Source of the DNA: Halpernia humi
GTDB taxonomy: Bacteria; Bacteroidota; Bacteroidia; Flavobacteriales; Weeksellaceae
DNA: 64,000 nt
Direction of reading: 5' to 3'
Assembly: GCF_900108025.1 (NCBI RefSeq)
Contig: NZ_FNUS01000001.1
Location: 372,001-436,000 of the forward strand
Shown here: positions 1 through 8,143 of the stretch, one piece after another
How positions within the stretch are numbered: position 1 is the stretch's first letter
Layout: every line of letters starts with the position of its first letter
Notes under the pieces: generated by a model
The model's input: only the letters and a program-made list of their open reading frames with translations
Told to the model about the DNA's origin: nothing
Databases searched by the model: none
Position numbers and translations under genes: made by a program

Positions 1-200
1 GCATCCGCGCCAATTACATCAGAGCCTGTTTTTGCGGCCAATTCATCCATTTCACCCATTCTCATTGCGATGGGAGCGTTGGATAGTATAAATTCTGCAC
101 CTTCTTCGTGGCATCTTTCGGCCACTTTCCACGCAATGGATTGGTTATTCAATGCGCCAAAAATAATTCCTTTTTTTCCTTTTAATAATCCGTTGGACAT
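1..200 (-). CDS. fabI: Enoyl-[acyl-carrier-protein] reductase FabI, N-terminal part
   Basis: The gene runs off the left edge and only its first 66 codons are present, starting at the ATG at 200-198. The protein opens MSNGLLKGKKGIIFGA and continues with NNQSIAWKVAERC. This is the glycine-rich NAD-binding start and the SIAW segment of FabI, a short-chain-dehydrogenase-type enoyl-ACP reductase that carries out the last step of each fatty-acid elongation cycle in the cytoplasm. The match is to a recognised family pattern. The catalytic Tyr/Lys lie outside the window. Confidence is high despite the truncation because the order of motifs is specific to FabI. Confidence 0.9.
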   Translation of the reverse strand, partial: MSNGLLKGKKGIIFGALNNQSIAWKVAERCHEEGAEFILSNAPIAMRMGEMDELAAKTGSDVIGAD

Positions 201-249
201 AAACTATAGTTTTTTACAAATTTAAAATATTTTATGACTTAATCATAAA

Positions 250-283
250 AAAAAGGAACTGAATTTTTCCAGTTCCTTTTTTA
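250..283 (-). terminator. Rho-independent terminator of the small gene at 299-598
   Basis: An 11-bp perfect stem (AAAAGGAACTG at 251-261 with CAGTTCCTTTT at 270-280) encloses an 8-nt loop. Read on the minus strand it is followed by a run of U from the A-tract at 247-254. It lies directly after the stop of the leftward gene at 299-598 and before the start of fabI. Confidence 0.8.
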
Positions 284-298
284 ATATTAATTAGAGGC

Positions 299-598
299 TT
301 AATTTGTGGCCTTTTTAATTTCGGCTTCAGCATCTACAGACGCGTCTTTGGCATTCTCCCAAGCATCATTTGCAGCATCCTTGGTGTTTTCCCAAGCATC
401 AGAAATATTACTTTTTGCACGGTCTAGCCAACCTTCTTTTGTGGCTTCTTGGTCTTTATTTCTTTGCTCGTTTATGTAGGCTTTTGCTTTATCTGCCATT
501 TCGTTTACTTTCCATTTTACATCGTTTGCGGCATCTTTTAGTGAATTTTTCGCTTCATTTACTGCATTTTCCGCATTGTTGTAATCTTGATTTTCCAT
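299..598 (-). CDS. Small charged helical protein, LEA/stress-type
   Basis: The 99-residue protein has no signal peptide and no hydrophobic segment. It is almost entirely predicted amphipathic helix, rich in Ala, Lys, Asp, Glu and Asn. It contains repeated units such as AKSNISDAWENTKDAAND and DAWENAKDASVDAEAE, in which Ala-Trp-Glu-Asn recurs at a spacing of about 11 residues. Such composition and 11-residue periodicity are typical of LEA-like, CsbD-like or apolipoprotein-like stress proteins, which are often induced by desiccation or stationary phase. No specific family can be named from sequence alone. The gene is monocistronic, with its own terminator, and is transcribed divergently from tag. 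Confidence 0.75.
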   Translation of the reverse strand: MENQDYNNAENAVNEAKNSLKDAANDVKWKVNEMADKAKAYINEQRNKDQEATKEGWLDRAKSNISDAWENTKDAANDAWENAKDASVDAEAEIKKATN

Positions 599-738
599 AA
601 AATAAATTATTTTTTTAGTTAATATATAAAGATCTTATTGGTCTTTTAAATTCAAATACTATTCCATTAATTTTTATTCATTAATTAAAGGGAAAATTGA
701 ATGTTTTATTTTAATTAATTTTAGCCTTAAAATAATTA

Positions 739-1293
739 ATGAAAAAAATAAGATGCAATTGGTCTGAAAAAGATGATCTCTACCGAAAATACCACGATGA
801 AGAATGGGGAAAACCAGTTTATGATGACGCTACGATTTTTGAATTTTTACTGTTAGAAAGTTTTCAGGCAGGATTAAGTTGGTACACGATTTTAAAAAAA
901 CGAGAAAATTTTAAATCGGCATTCGATAATTACGATTATAAAAAAATCGCAAAATATCAGCAAGAAAAAATTGATGATTTAATGACTGATAGCGGAATTA
1001 TCCGTAATAAATTAAAAATTTTAGCAACTATAAATAATGCGCAAAAATTTCAGGAAGTTCAAAAAGAATTCGGAACTTTTTCTAAATATATTTGGAAATT
1101 CGTGGGTGGAAAACCGATTATTAATCATCCAAAAACACTACAAGAAGTTCCTGCAACCACCGAAATTTCTGATTTAATTTCTAAAGATTTAAAAAAACGT
1201 GGTTTCAAATTCCTTGGTTCTACTGTTGTTTATGCACACATGCAAGCAACTGGTTTGGTGAATGACCATTTAGAATCATGTTTTGCGAAATAA
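739..1293 (+). CDS. tag: DNA-3-methyladenine glycosylase I
   Basis: This base-excision-repair enzyme removes 3-methyladenine from alkylated DNA. The 184 residues match the usual Tag length. The zinc-binding set of the family is complete: Cys6, His19, His177 and Cys181. The helix with ESFQAGLSW carries the essential glutamate (Glu40). The ATG at 739 is the first plausible start and leaves Cys6 in the expected position. The gene stands alone, divergent from the small stress-type gene and closed by a strong terminator hairpin. No frameshift or missing key residue is visible. Confidence 0.95.
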   Translation: MKKIRCNWSEKDDLYRKYHDEEWGKPVYDDATIFEFLLLESFQAGLSWYTILKKRENFKSAFDNYDYKKIAKYQQEKIDDLMTDSGIIRNKLKILATINNAQKFQEVQKEFGTFSKYIWKFVGGKPIINHPKTLQEVPATTEISDLISKDLKKRGFKFLGSTVVYAHMQATGLVNDHLESCFAK

Positions 1294-1295
1294 AA

Positions 1296-1327
1296 AAACC
1301 GTCTCAAATTCTATTTTGAGACGGTTT
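1296..1327. terminator. Bidirectional terminator between tag and the leftward membrane gene
   Basis: A near-perfect stem, AAACCGTCTCAAA against TTTGAGACGGTTT with a short loop, has A-runs on the left and T-runs on the right. It can therefore end transcription of tag (+) and of the convergent operon ending at 1332 (-). Confidence 0.85.
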
Positions 1328-1331
1328 AAAA

Positions 1332-1496
1332 TTATTTTTTTATTTTTTCAAGGAAATATCTTACAATGAAGACGATTCCTACGGCTAGAAGAAATCCGCG
1401 CAGAAAACTTAAAATTTCTCCTTCGCCATAAACGAACAATAAGATACTTATTAAAAAAGCAATTAATCCGATATAGAGTTTAAATATTTGGGGCAT
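1332..1496 (-). CDS. Small two-helix membrane protein (54 aa)
   Basis: A 54-codon frame starts at the ATG at 1496-1494 and ends at the TAA at 1334-1332. The protein begins MPQIFKLYIGLIAFLISILL. It has two hydrophobic stretches (about residues 5-23 and 31-47) separated by a short GEGE turn, and a basic C-terminus (EKIKK). This is the pattern of a small inner-membrane hairpin protein. The gene sits 4 bp behind the nucleoside phosphorylase stop and runs up to the shared terminator, so it is probably cotranscribed. Its function is unknown. The tight fit between neighbouring gene and terminator is the main reason to call it a gene. Confidence 0.6.
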   Translation of the reverse strand: MPQIFKLYIGLIAFLISILLFVYGEGEILSFLRGFLLAVGIVFIVRYFLEKIKK

Positions 1497-1500
1497 TTTT

Positions 1501-2355
1501 CTATTTTATAATTCTTTCTAAAACCCATTCTATCATCATTTTTTCGGATTTTTTGTGATCGGCAGAAAATTCGCCGCGGCGTCTGTTTGCAATCACACAC
1601 GCAATTGTAGTGGCATCATGGCCTAATAATTTAGACAAACCGTAAATGGCGGAAGTTTCCATTTCAAAGTTAGAAATACCGAGTTCATTTAATTGTTCTA
1701 AAAATCGATCGTCTAATGCTCTTAAACGCAATTGTCTTCCTTGCGGCGCATAAAAACCAGGAAAAGTAGCGGTGTTCCCGATGTATTTTGCATCTTTAAA
1801 CAATTCAGAATTTTTCTTAGACCAATCTGAAAAATAAAGCATTCCTTTTATTTTTTCATAAGGAAAACCAGCCATGAAATTTTTAGAAAATTCATTTTCA
1901 AAATGGTAATCTTGGTAAAAATGGAGCAGTCCGTCTAAACCAACCACGTTTTCTGTTACCAATAAATTATCAACTTCAATATCTGGATTTACACTGCCGC
2001 AAGTTCCCAATCGGAAGAGATTTAAACTTTTATGCTCGGTTTTTATTTCTTTTTTCTGAAGATCAATATTTACCAAAGCATCCAACTCGTTCATTACAAT
2101 GTCAATATTTTCCGTACCAATTCCGGTTGACATTACGGTAATTCTTTCGCCGCGCAAAGTTCCTGTTTCGGTGTAAAACTCACGTTTATTTTTTTTAACT
2201 TCAACAGTATCAAAGTATTTTGAAACCTTCGGCACACGATCAGGATCGCCAACTAATATAATTTTATCTGCCAAATCTTCTGGCAAAATATTTAAGTGAT
2301 ACACGCTTCCGTCTGGATTTAAAACCAATTCGGATGCCGCTAATTTATTTATCAT
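1501..2355 (-). CDS. Nucleoside phosphorylase (PNP/Udp family)
   Basis: The 284-residue cytosolic enzyme is of the purine-nucleoside/uridine phosphorylase superfamily. It cleaves a nucleoside with phosphate to the free base and ribose-1-phosphate. Visible family marks are the early GDPDRVPK phosphate-binding stretch, RLGTCGSV in the middle of the protein and the FEMETSAIYGL segment, whose Met-Glu pair contacts the ribose. The length and the GDPDRV start suggest a uridine-phosphorylase-like member, but substrate choice cannot be read from sequence. It probably leads a two-gene unit with the small membrane gene downstream. Confidence 0.85.
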   Translation of the reverse strand: MINKLAASELVLNPDGSVYHLNILPEDLADKIILVGDPDRVPKVSKYFDTVEVKKNKREFYTETGTLRGERITVMSTGIGTENIDIVMNELDALVNIDLQKKEIKTEHKSLNLFRLGTCGSVNPDIEVDNLLVTENVVGLDGLLHFYQDYHFENEFSKNFMAGFPYEKIKGMLYFSDWSKKNSELFKDAKYIGNTATFPGFYAPQGRQLRLRALDDRFLEQLNELGISNFEMETSAIYGLSKLLGHDATTIACVIANRRRGEFSADHKKSEKMMIEWVLERIIK

Positions 2356-2480
2356 AATTTTTTATTTAATTTTTTATTAAGAGATCATAGACGAATAGAT
2401 AATAGATTTTAAGACTTTACAATCGAAAGTGAAACACAATTTCTAAAATCATTCATCAATCATCTTTCATCAATCATCAT

Positions 2481-2804
2481 TTAACCTCCAACTCTTTTTG
2501 TTTTATAACCCATTTCTTTCAACATTACCATTATTTTATCTCGGTTATCGCCTTGTATAATGATGGTTCCATCTTTTTCTGAACCGCCAATTCCTAATTT
2601 AATTTTTATTTTTTTAGAAATAATTTTTAAATCTGCTTCACTTCCCTCAAAACCTTCTATTAAGGTAACGGGTTTTCCATGCCTTCCTTTTTTTTCAAAT
2701 TTACAAATAAGGGGTTCTTTTTGCACAAATTTTTCTTCGGGCATTTCAAAATCTTGCTCTTCATGCTCCGGGAAAAGATTTTTTAGTTGATCTCTTAAAT
2801 CCAT
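2481..2804 (-). CDS. yciH: SUI1/YciH-family translation initiation-type factor
   Basis: This 107-residue protein has the SUI1 (eIF1-like) fold in its C-terminal two thirds. The marks are RHGKPVTLIEGFEG, then KIKIKLGIGGSEKDGTIIIQGD, then a last helix KIMVMLKEMGYKTKRVGG. Bacterial homologues (YciH) influence start-codon selection on the ribosome. The N-terminal 35 residues are an acidic linker typical of Bacteroidota members. The gene is divergent from the pseudouridine synthase gene, and about 80 bp separate the two starts and hold the rightward promoter. Confidence 0.88.
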   Translation of the reverse strand: MDLRDQLKNLFPEHEEQDFEMPEEKFVQKEPLICKFEKKGRHGKPVTLIEGFEGSEADLKIISKKIKIKLGIGGSEKDGTIIIQGDNRDKIMVMLKEMGYKTKRVGG

Positions 2805-2863
2805 TTTAATTTTTTGGCTTAAAAATGTAAATTTACTAATAAAAAATATCGTAGCGAAATCCT

Positions 2864-2871
2864 TACCTTTG
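2864..2871 (+). promoter_or_regulatory. Bacteroidota -7 promoter box
   Basis: TACCTTTG matches the Bacteroidota -7 consensus TAnnTTTG and lies 16 bp before the ATG at 2888. No clear -33 TTG is present at the ideal distance. Confidence 0.55.
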
Positions 2872-2887
2872 CAAAAATATCAAGACA

Positions 2888-3976
2888 ATGCCCAGAGACA
2901 GCAAACCTTCCTCAAATAATAGAAAATCTTCAAAACCATCTGGTTCTAGAGGTTCTGAAAGATCAGAAAAACCATCAAAACCAAAGTTTGAGAAAAAAAT
3001 AGAAAAAAGAGAACCGAGAATTTTAAATAATTCTGAAGTGAACGCTTTTGAAAAATCTTTTACAAAATCTCCAAGCAGAAGTTCTGGTAAAAGGGTAGGC
3101 AAATCTTTTGATAGCAGTTCGAAATTTGAAAAAGGCGATTACAAAGCCGGTCCGAAAAAAGTTTTTAAAAACTACGATAAAAATTTTGGAAAAGATATGT
3201 CTGCCGAAAAAACCAAATCTTTTGTTTTAAAAAGAAGGTTTGAAAAATTGGCAAATGAAGTTCCAAAAGATACCATCAGATTAAATAAATATATCGCCAA
3301 TTCTGGTATATGCAGTAGGAGAGAAGCAGACGAACTCATCACGCAAGGTTTGGTAGAAGTAAACGGAAAGGTTGTGGTAGAAATGGGTTATCAAGTTGAA
3401 AAAACCGATAGAGTTGTTTTTGACGGCAACAGCATCACGCCAGAAAAACCTGTTTATGTTTTATTAAATAAACCAAAAGGCTATATTTCTACAACCAAAG
3501 ATGAAAAAGCCAGAAAAACTGTAATGGATTTGGTTGCAAATGCCTCGCCGTACAGAACTTTCCCGGTCGGAAGATTAGATCGGCAAACAACTGGCGTTAT
3601 TTTATTGACGAATGATGGGCATATTACAAAGAAATTAACACATCCATCATTTCACTTAAAGAAAATTTACCACGTTACTCTAGATAGAAAATTAACGAAT
3701 GCAGATTTACAACAAATAAAAGACGGCGTTCGTTTAGAAGAAGGTATTGCTGAAGTAGACAGCGTTTCCTTCATCGAAGGAAAACCCAAAAACGAAGTGG
3801 GAATCGAACTTCACATCGGTTGGAATAGAGTTGTGAGAAGAATTTTTAGAAAATTGGGCTATGAAGTTGAACTTTTAGATCGTGTAATGTTTGCGGGTCT
3901 TACCAAAAAAAATATCAAACGCGGCCATTGGAGAATTTTAACAGAACAGGAAGTAAACAATTTAAAAATGTTGTAA
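2888..3976 (+). CDS. RsuA/RluB-family pseudouridine synthase with long basic N-terminal tail
   Basis: The 362-residue enzyme isomerises specific uridines in rRNA. Residues 1-135 are a low-complexity Ser/Lys/Arg/Pro tail. Residues about 137-185 form an S4 RNA-binding domain (RLNKYIANSGICSRREADE). The catalytic domain follows, with GRLDRQTTGVILLTND carrying the catalytic Asp231. The C-terminal region GWNRVVRRIFRKLGYEV is typical of the RsuA/RluB/RluE/RluF branch. Bacteroidota RluB-like proteins commonly carry such tails. The exact rRNA site cannot be assigned. The stop lies 4 bp before the next gene, so the two are probably cotranscribed. Confidence 0.9.
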   Translation: MPRDSKPSSNNRKSSKPSGSRGSERSEKPSKPKFEKKIEKREPRILNNSEVNAFEKSFTKSPSRSSGKRVGKSFDSSSKFEKGDYKAGPKKVFKNYDKNFGKDMSAEKTKSFVLKRRFEKLANEVPKDTIRLNKYIANSGICSRREADELITQGLVEVNGKVVVEMGYQVEKTDRVVFDGNSITPEKPVYVLLNKPKGYISTTKDEKARKTVMDLVANASPYRTFPVGRLDRQTTGVILLTNDGHITKKLTHPSFHLKKIYHVTLDRKLTNADLQQIKDGVRLEEGIAEVDSVSFIEGKPKNEVGIELHIGWNRVVRRIFRKLGYEVELLDRVMFAGLTKKNIKRGHWRILTEQEVNNLKML

Positions 3977-3980
3977 TAAA

Positions 3981-5309
3981 ATGAATAGAGTATTTGTTTT
4001 TGGTTTATTATTATTTGCTTTTTTAGTTTCCGCCCAGCAGAGAAAGAAGTCTACTAATCTTAAAAGTAAAGTTACCAAAAATATAACTTCTAAAAACGGC
4101 TACACAATTTCAATTAATACCGAAAATAGTGACATTAAGGCACTTTCTTTAAAAGTATGTACTGGAAATATTAAGACAACTTTTGCTTTAGACAGTGCAA
4201 AAACTACCGGCCAAAAGCAAAAAATACTATTAAGAAAATCAAATAGAATCATCAGTTTCCCCGTTTTATTATCTACGCAAACTGCGGGTAATAATATCAT
4301 GCTTTTTCTGAAAAATGGAATTGAAATTAATGGAAAACTAGATAGCAACCAATTGCAAAATATCACTGTAGATGATGATTTAAACAAGGATTTTATAAAT
4401 TATCAAAAGGAAAATGATAAGCATAAAAAGATATTTTTAGCACAACAAATATTGGCAAAATATCCTGATGAAGGCGTTCAAACTTTTTTTCATTTTGAGA
4501 TGGTAAGACTGCAAGCAAACGATAAAGTAAATTTAGAAAATGCAATAAAAAATACCGAAAACGCTATAAAATTTTCTAATAAAAATATTGCAATTATGCC
4601 AAATTCGTATATATTTTTAAATGAATATTTTAATAATTCTGATAATTATTTAGATGCGATTTTCAAAGATTTGAATTGCACTGATGCCAATTTTAAGTTT
4701 TATCTCAACTGGATTCTTAAAAATTTACAATATAGAAACTCTTCTGCAGAAGACACCCAAGATAAATACCAATACATTCTTAAAAATTACCTCAATACAA
4801 CAGAATGTAAAAAAATGTTCGCTAGCGATATTGAAAAAATTAAGTTTCAATTAAAGGAAAATGAAGTTTTACCTTTAGATAAGCCGCTCCCAGATTTTAA
4901 AGTGAAAGATACGGCTGGAAAAATTTTCGATTTTAATTCATATTTAGCAACCCATAAAAATATTACTATTTTAATATTTTATGATCCAAATTGTGAACAT
5001 TGCATAGAAAATGTACCGAAAGAAGTAAAAATAATCGACGAGTTAGAAAGCACATATAAAGTAAAATTAAATAAAATTGCAATTCTATATGTTGGCGCTT
5101 TAAGCCAATGGCAGCAGTTTATCACCAATAGTCATCTAGAAAATTGGGTAAATCTTACTTCTGGTAGCGATAAAGATTCAATTCCCAATATAATACCAAT
5201 CAGTGGCACGCCTACATTTTTTATATTAGACAAAAACGGTAATGTTATCGTAAAAAATCTTAACCAAAAATTGCTGGTTAATGAAATTTTAAAAATGAAA
5301 AAAAAGTAG
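3981..5309 (+). CDS. Secreted thiol-disulfide oxidoreductase, TlpA/AhpC-like
   Basis: The 442-residue exported protein begins MNRVFVFGLLLFAFLVSAQQ, a clear Sec signal peptide ending near residue 19. The N-terminal half is a helix-rich region of the kind found in Bacteroidota TlpA-like proteins and has no named domain that I recognise. The C-terminal part (about 290-442) is thioredoxin-like: PLPDFKVKDTAGKIFDFNSY, then YDPNCEHCIENVPKE with a CxxC pair at Cys338 and Cys341, then the cis-proline loop SGTPTFFILDKNG. It probably acts as a periplasmic reductase or thiol carrier. Its partner is unknown. Confidence 0.82.
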   Translation: MNRVFVFGLLLFAFLVSAQQRKKSTNLKSKVTKNITSKNGYTISINTENSDIKALSLKVCTGNIKTTFALDSAKTTGQKQKILLRKSNRIISFPVLLSTQTAGNNIMLFLKNGIEINGKLDSNQLQNITVDDDLNKDFINYQKENDKHKKIFLAQQILAKYPDEGVQTFFHFEMVRLQANDKVNLENAIKNTENAIKFSNKNIAIMPNSYIFLNEYFNNSDNYLDAIFKDLNCTDANFKFYLNWILKNLQYRNSSAEDTQDKYQYILKNYLNTTECKKMFASDIEKIKFQLKENEVLPLDKPLPDFKVKDTAGKIFDFNSYLATHKNITILIFYDPNCEHCIENVPKEVKIIDELESTYKVKLNKIAILYVGALSQWQQFITNSHLENWVNLTSGSDKDSIPNIIPISGTPTFFILDKNGNVIVKNLNQKLLVNEILKMKKK

Positions 5310-5365
5310 TTTTTTAGTTTAAAGATTAATACTATTTTTTTAATGTCGCGCTAAAGATAAATTTC

Positions 5366-5373
5366 TATTTTTG
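5366..5373 (+). promoter_or_regulatory. Bacteroidota -7 promoter box placed 4 nt before the start codon
   Basis: TATTTTTG fits TAnnTTTG exactly and ends only 4 nt before the ATG at 5378. The ATG is fixed by an intact lipoprotein signal peptide, so the predicted transcript would have almost no leader. Confidence 0.6.
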
Positions 5374-5377
5374 CGCC

Positions 5378-6946
5378 ATGCTAAAACTTCTTTTCAAAAC
5401 GCTTCTTGGGGGCCTATTTATTTTTCTACTTAATTCTTGCGCGACTAAAAAAACAGCCGTTCAATCCCGCAAAAAAATAGAAAAAAAAGAAATAAAACCT
5501 GCCGTTGAGAAAGAAGTAGAACCTAAAGTTGTAAAATTAAATTTACCAGAAGTTCCGCGAGAATTTCGCGCAGCATGGGTGGCTACAGTGGCGAATATCA
5601 ATTGGCCTTCCCGAAACGATTTAACGACTGTGCAGCAAAAAGCAGAAGCCATTCAACTTTTAGATTTATTAAAAGACAATAATTTTAATGCGGTCATTTT
5701 CCAAGCAAGACCTTCTGCAGATGCTTTGTATGAAAGCAAACTAGAGCCTTGGTCTTATTTTTTAACGGGTCAAACAGGAAAAGCGCCCAATCCATATTAC
5801 GATCCTTTGCAATTTTGGATTTCTGAAGCGCATAAAAGAGGCCTAGAATTGCATGTTTGGCTTAATCCGTTTCGCGCTTATCACACAACTGGTGGCAAAA
5901 TTAACTCTGAATCTTTGGTTAAAAAAATGTCCGATGATGTAGTTAAATTGAGAAATGGAACTTACTGGATGGATCCAGCTAGCGAAAATGTACAAAATCA
6001 TGTTTCAGAAATCGTAAAAGATTTAGTTGCAAGATATGATTTAGACGGCGTTCATTTTGATGATTATTTTTATCCTTACAAAGAATACAACGGTGGACGA
6101 GATTTCCCAGATACAAAATCTTGGAAGAATTATTTGAAAACCGGCGGCACTTTAAGCCGCGCAGATTGGCGAAGAGCAAATGTGAATAAATTTGTAAAAC
6201 GCATTTACGAAGAAATTAAACTTCAAAAAAATGACGTGAAATTTGGCATCAGTCCGTTTGGAATTTGGAAATCTGGTTTCCCTGCTGATGTGGTGGGTTC
6301 TTCCCAGTATGACGAATTATTTGCAGATGCTAAACTTTGGCTAAACCAAGGTTGGATGGATTATTTTTCACCTCAATTATATTGGCCAATTTCTTCGCCA
6401 GGCCAAAATTTTAATTCTCTTTTAAATTGGTGGAAATCTGAAAATACAAAAAACCGACACCTTTGGCCGGGTTTAAATACAGTAGAACCAAAAGTAAGCG
6501 ACGGTCCAACTGAAATCGTAAATGAAATAAATTCTGTTCGAAAGATTTTGCCAGCAAGCAAAGGTGAAATTCATTACAGCATCGCAGGATTATCTAAAAG
6601 TTCTGCCATGACTTCTGCTCTAAAAAATGGCCCTTACAAAGAGAAGGCTTTAGTTCCGGAAACGCCTTGGCTGAAAACAGGAACTCTAAAAAAACCAGAA
6701 ATTTCTTTAGTAAAAAATCAAAATAATATTATAGTTAATTGGACTTCCCAAGATTTACAGAATGTTCGCGAATGGCTTCTTTACACAAAATATGGTGAAA
6801 CTTGGGCGGTAGAAATCTTAACTCCGGATATTTTATCAAAAAATTTAGAACAAAATAAATTGGGAAAAAACCTTAGCGCAGTTGCCATAAAATCTGTCGG
6901 AAAACTAGGAAATGAAAGCCCCTATGTTGCAGAAATTGTAAACTAG
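5378..6946 (+). CDS. GHL10/YngK-type family 10-like glycosyl hydrolase lipoprotein
   Basis: The 522-residue lipoprotein has a signal peptide ending in the lipobox LNSC at about residue 21. A DUF187/GHL10 TIM barrel (about 55-420) follows, with EFRAAWVATVANINWPS at its start, LHVWLNPFRAY and GVHFDDYFYPY. The last carries acidic residues at the position expected for catalysis. The C-terminal 90 residues look like a fibronectin-type beta-sandwich (PEISLVKNQNNIIVNWTSQ). Family members act on cell-wall or environmental glycans, but no substrate can be assigned. It is expected at the outer membrane or facing the periplasm. It is transcribed from its own promoter. Confidence 0.85.
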   Translation: MLKLLFKTLLGGLFIFLLNSCATKKTAVQSRKKIEKKEIKPAVEKEVEPKVVKLNLPEVPREFRAAWVATVANINWPSRNDLTTVQQKAEAIQLLDLLKDNNFNAVIFQARPSADALYESKLEPWSYFLTGQTGKAPNPYYDPLQFWISEAHKRGLELHVWLNPFRAYHTTGGKINSESLVKKMSDDVVKLRNGTYWMDPASENVQNHVSEIVKDLVARYDLDGVHFDDYFYPYKEYNGGRDFPDTKSWKNYLKTGGTLSRADWRRANVNKFVKRIYEEIKLQKNDVKFGISPFGIWKSGFPADVVGSSQYDELFADAKLWLNQGWMDYFSPQLYWPISSPGQNFNSLLNWWKSENTKNRHLWPGLNTVEPKVSDGPTEIVNEINSVRKILPASKGEIHYSIAGLSKSSAMTSALKNGPYKEKALVPETPWLKTGTLKKPEISLVKNQNNIIVNWTSQDLQNVREWLLYTKYGETWAVEILTPDILSKNLEQNKLGKNLSAVAIKSVGKLGNESPYVAEIVN

Positions 6947-6974
6947 AATCGTATTTATAATACATTAAAATCAT

Positions 6975-6982
6975 TATCTTTG
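6975..6982 (+). promoter_or_regulatory. Bacteroidota -7 promoter box upstream of ychF
   Basis: TATCTTTG matches TAnnTTTG. The 63-nt leader that follows contains a degenerate AATCTCA-type repeat (about 7007-7040), a simple sequence also common in intergenic DNA of related genomes. Confidence 0.55.
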
Positions 6983-7045
6983 CACCCAATAATTTTAGAG
7001 TAAAAAGTCTCACGTCTCAAATCTCTAAATCTCAAATCTGAAAAT

Positions 7046-8137
7046 ATGAAATGTGGCATCGTCGGCTTACCAAACGTAGGCAAATCAACTTTATTTAATT
7101 GCCTAAGCAATGCAAAAGCGCAATCTGCAAACTATCCTTTTTGCACCATTGAGCCGAATGTAGGAACCGTTTCCGTTCCCGATCCAAGACTTTTTGAATT
7201 GGAAAAATTGGTAAATCCAGAACGCGTTTTACCTGCAGTTGTTGAAATTGTAGATATCGCAGGTTTGGTTAAAGGCGCAAGTAAAGGCGAAGGTTTGGGC
7301 AACCAATTTTTAGCAAATATACGCGAATGTGAAGCGATTATTCACGTTTTAAGATGCTTTGAAAACGACAATATTATTCACGTAGAAGGTTCTGTAGATC
7401 CTTTGCGCGACAAAGATATTATTGATATCGAGTTACAACTGAAAGATGCAGAAGTCCTAAACAAAGCCGTTGAAAAAGCCAAAAAACACATAAAATCTGG
7501 TAAAAAAGAAGACGTTTTAACTTATGAAACTTTGGTTAAACTTACTGAATTTGTAGAAGAAGGCAACAATGCCAGAGAATTTCAAACCGATGATTTTGGT
7601 TTAAAAGTGATGAGCGAAGTTCAGTTATTAACCAATAAACCAATTCTTTACGTTTGCAACGTAGATGAAAATTCCATAAAAAACGGAAATCCATGGTTGG
7701 CGAAAATTGATGAAATGGCAGCAAAAGAAAATGCAGAAACCATCGTTTTAGCCGCACAAATTGAAGCCGATATTAATGAATTAGACACTTTCGAAGAACG
7801 CCAAATGTTTTTAGAAGAACTCGGTTTAGAAGAACCAGGCGTAAACAGATTAATTCGCCAAGCCTATCATTTATTGAAATTACAAACCTATTTCACCGCA
7901 GGCGTAAAAGAAGTTCGCGCATGGACGATTGAAAAAGGCTTCACCGCGCCACAAGCAGCCGGCGTTATTCACACCGATTTCGAAAAAGGATTCATCCGTG
8001 CAGAAGTCATTAAATATGAAGATTTCATAAAATACGGCTCTGAAGCCAAAGTAAAAGAAGCAGGAAAATTAGCCGTCGAAGGCAAAGAATACATCGTTCA
8101 AGACGGCGATATGATGAATTTTAGATTTAATGTTTAG
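7046..8137 (+). CDS. ychF: Redox-regulated ATPase YchF (Obg family)
   Basis: The protein has 363 residues, the standard YchF length. GLPNVGKST is the P-loop (residues 6-14), DIAGLVKGAS the G3 switch and CNVDEN the position of the atypical G4 that gives ATP rather than GTP preference. A coiled segment is inserted in the G domain, and a C-terminal TGS domain carries AAGVIHTDFEKGFIRAEVI. YchF binds ribosomes and modulates translation and the oxidative stress response. It is monocistronic. A structured repeat element begins 6 nt after the stop codon. Confidence 0.95.
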   Translation: MKCGIVGLPNVGKSTLFNCLSNAKAQSANYPFCTIEPNVGTVSVPDPRLFELEKLVNPERVLPAVVEIVDIAGLVKGASKGEGLGNQFLANIRECEAIIHVLRCFENDNIIHVEGSVDPLRDKDIIDIELQLKDAEVLNKAVEKAKKHIKSGKKEDVLTYETLVKLTEFVEEGNNAREFQTDDFGLKVMSEVQLLTNKPILYVCNVDENSIKNGNPWLAKIDEMAAKENAETIVLAAQIEADINELDTFEERQMFLEELGLEEPGVNRLIRQAYHLLKLQTYFTAGVKEVRAWTIEKGFTAPQAAGVIHTDFEKGFIRAEVIKYEDFIKYGSEAKVKEAGKLAVEGKEYIVQDGDMMNFRFNV

Positions 8138-8143
8138 AATTTT

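Noticed and set aside
2560-2790. Plus-strand frame opposite the SUI1-family gene, and similar antisense frames within parC, dnaE2, thiolase and others
   Set aside because: These are antisense or shifted shadows of clearly conserved genes, with compositions expected from reading the other strand.
7007-7040. A phase-variable simple repeat before ychF
   Set aside because: The AATCTCA-like units are degenerate and lie in the untranslated leader of an essential-type gene; no evidence for switching can be read from one sequence.
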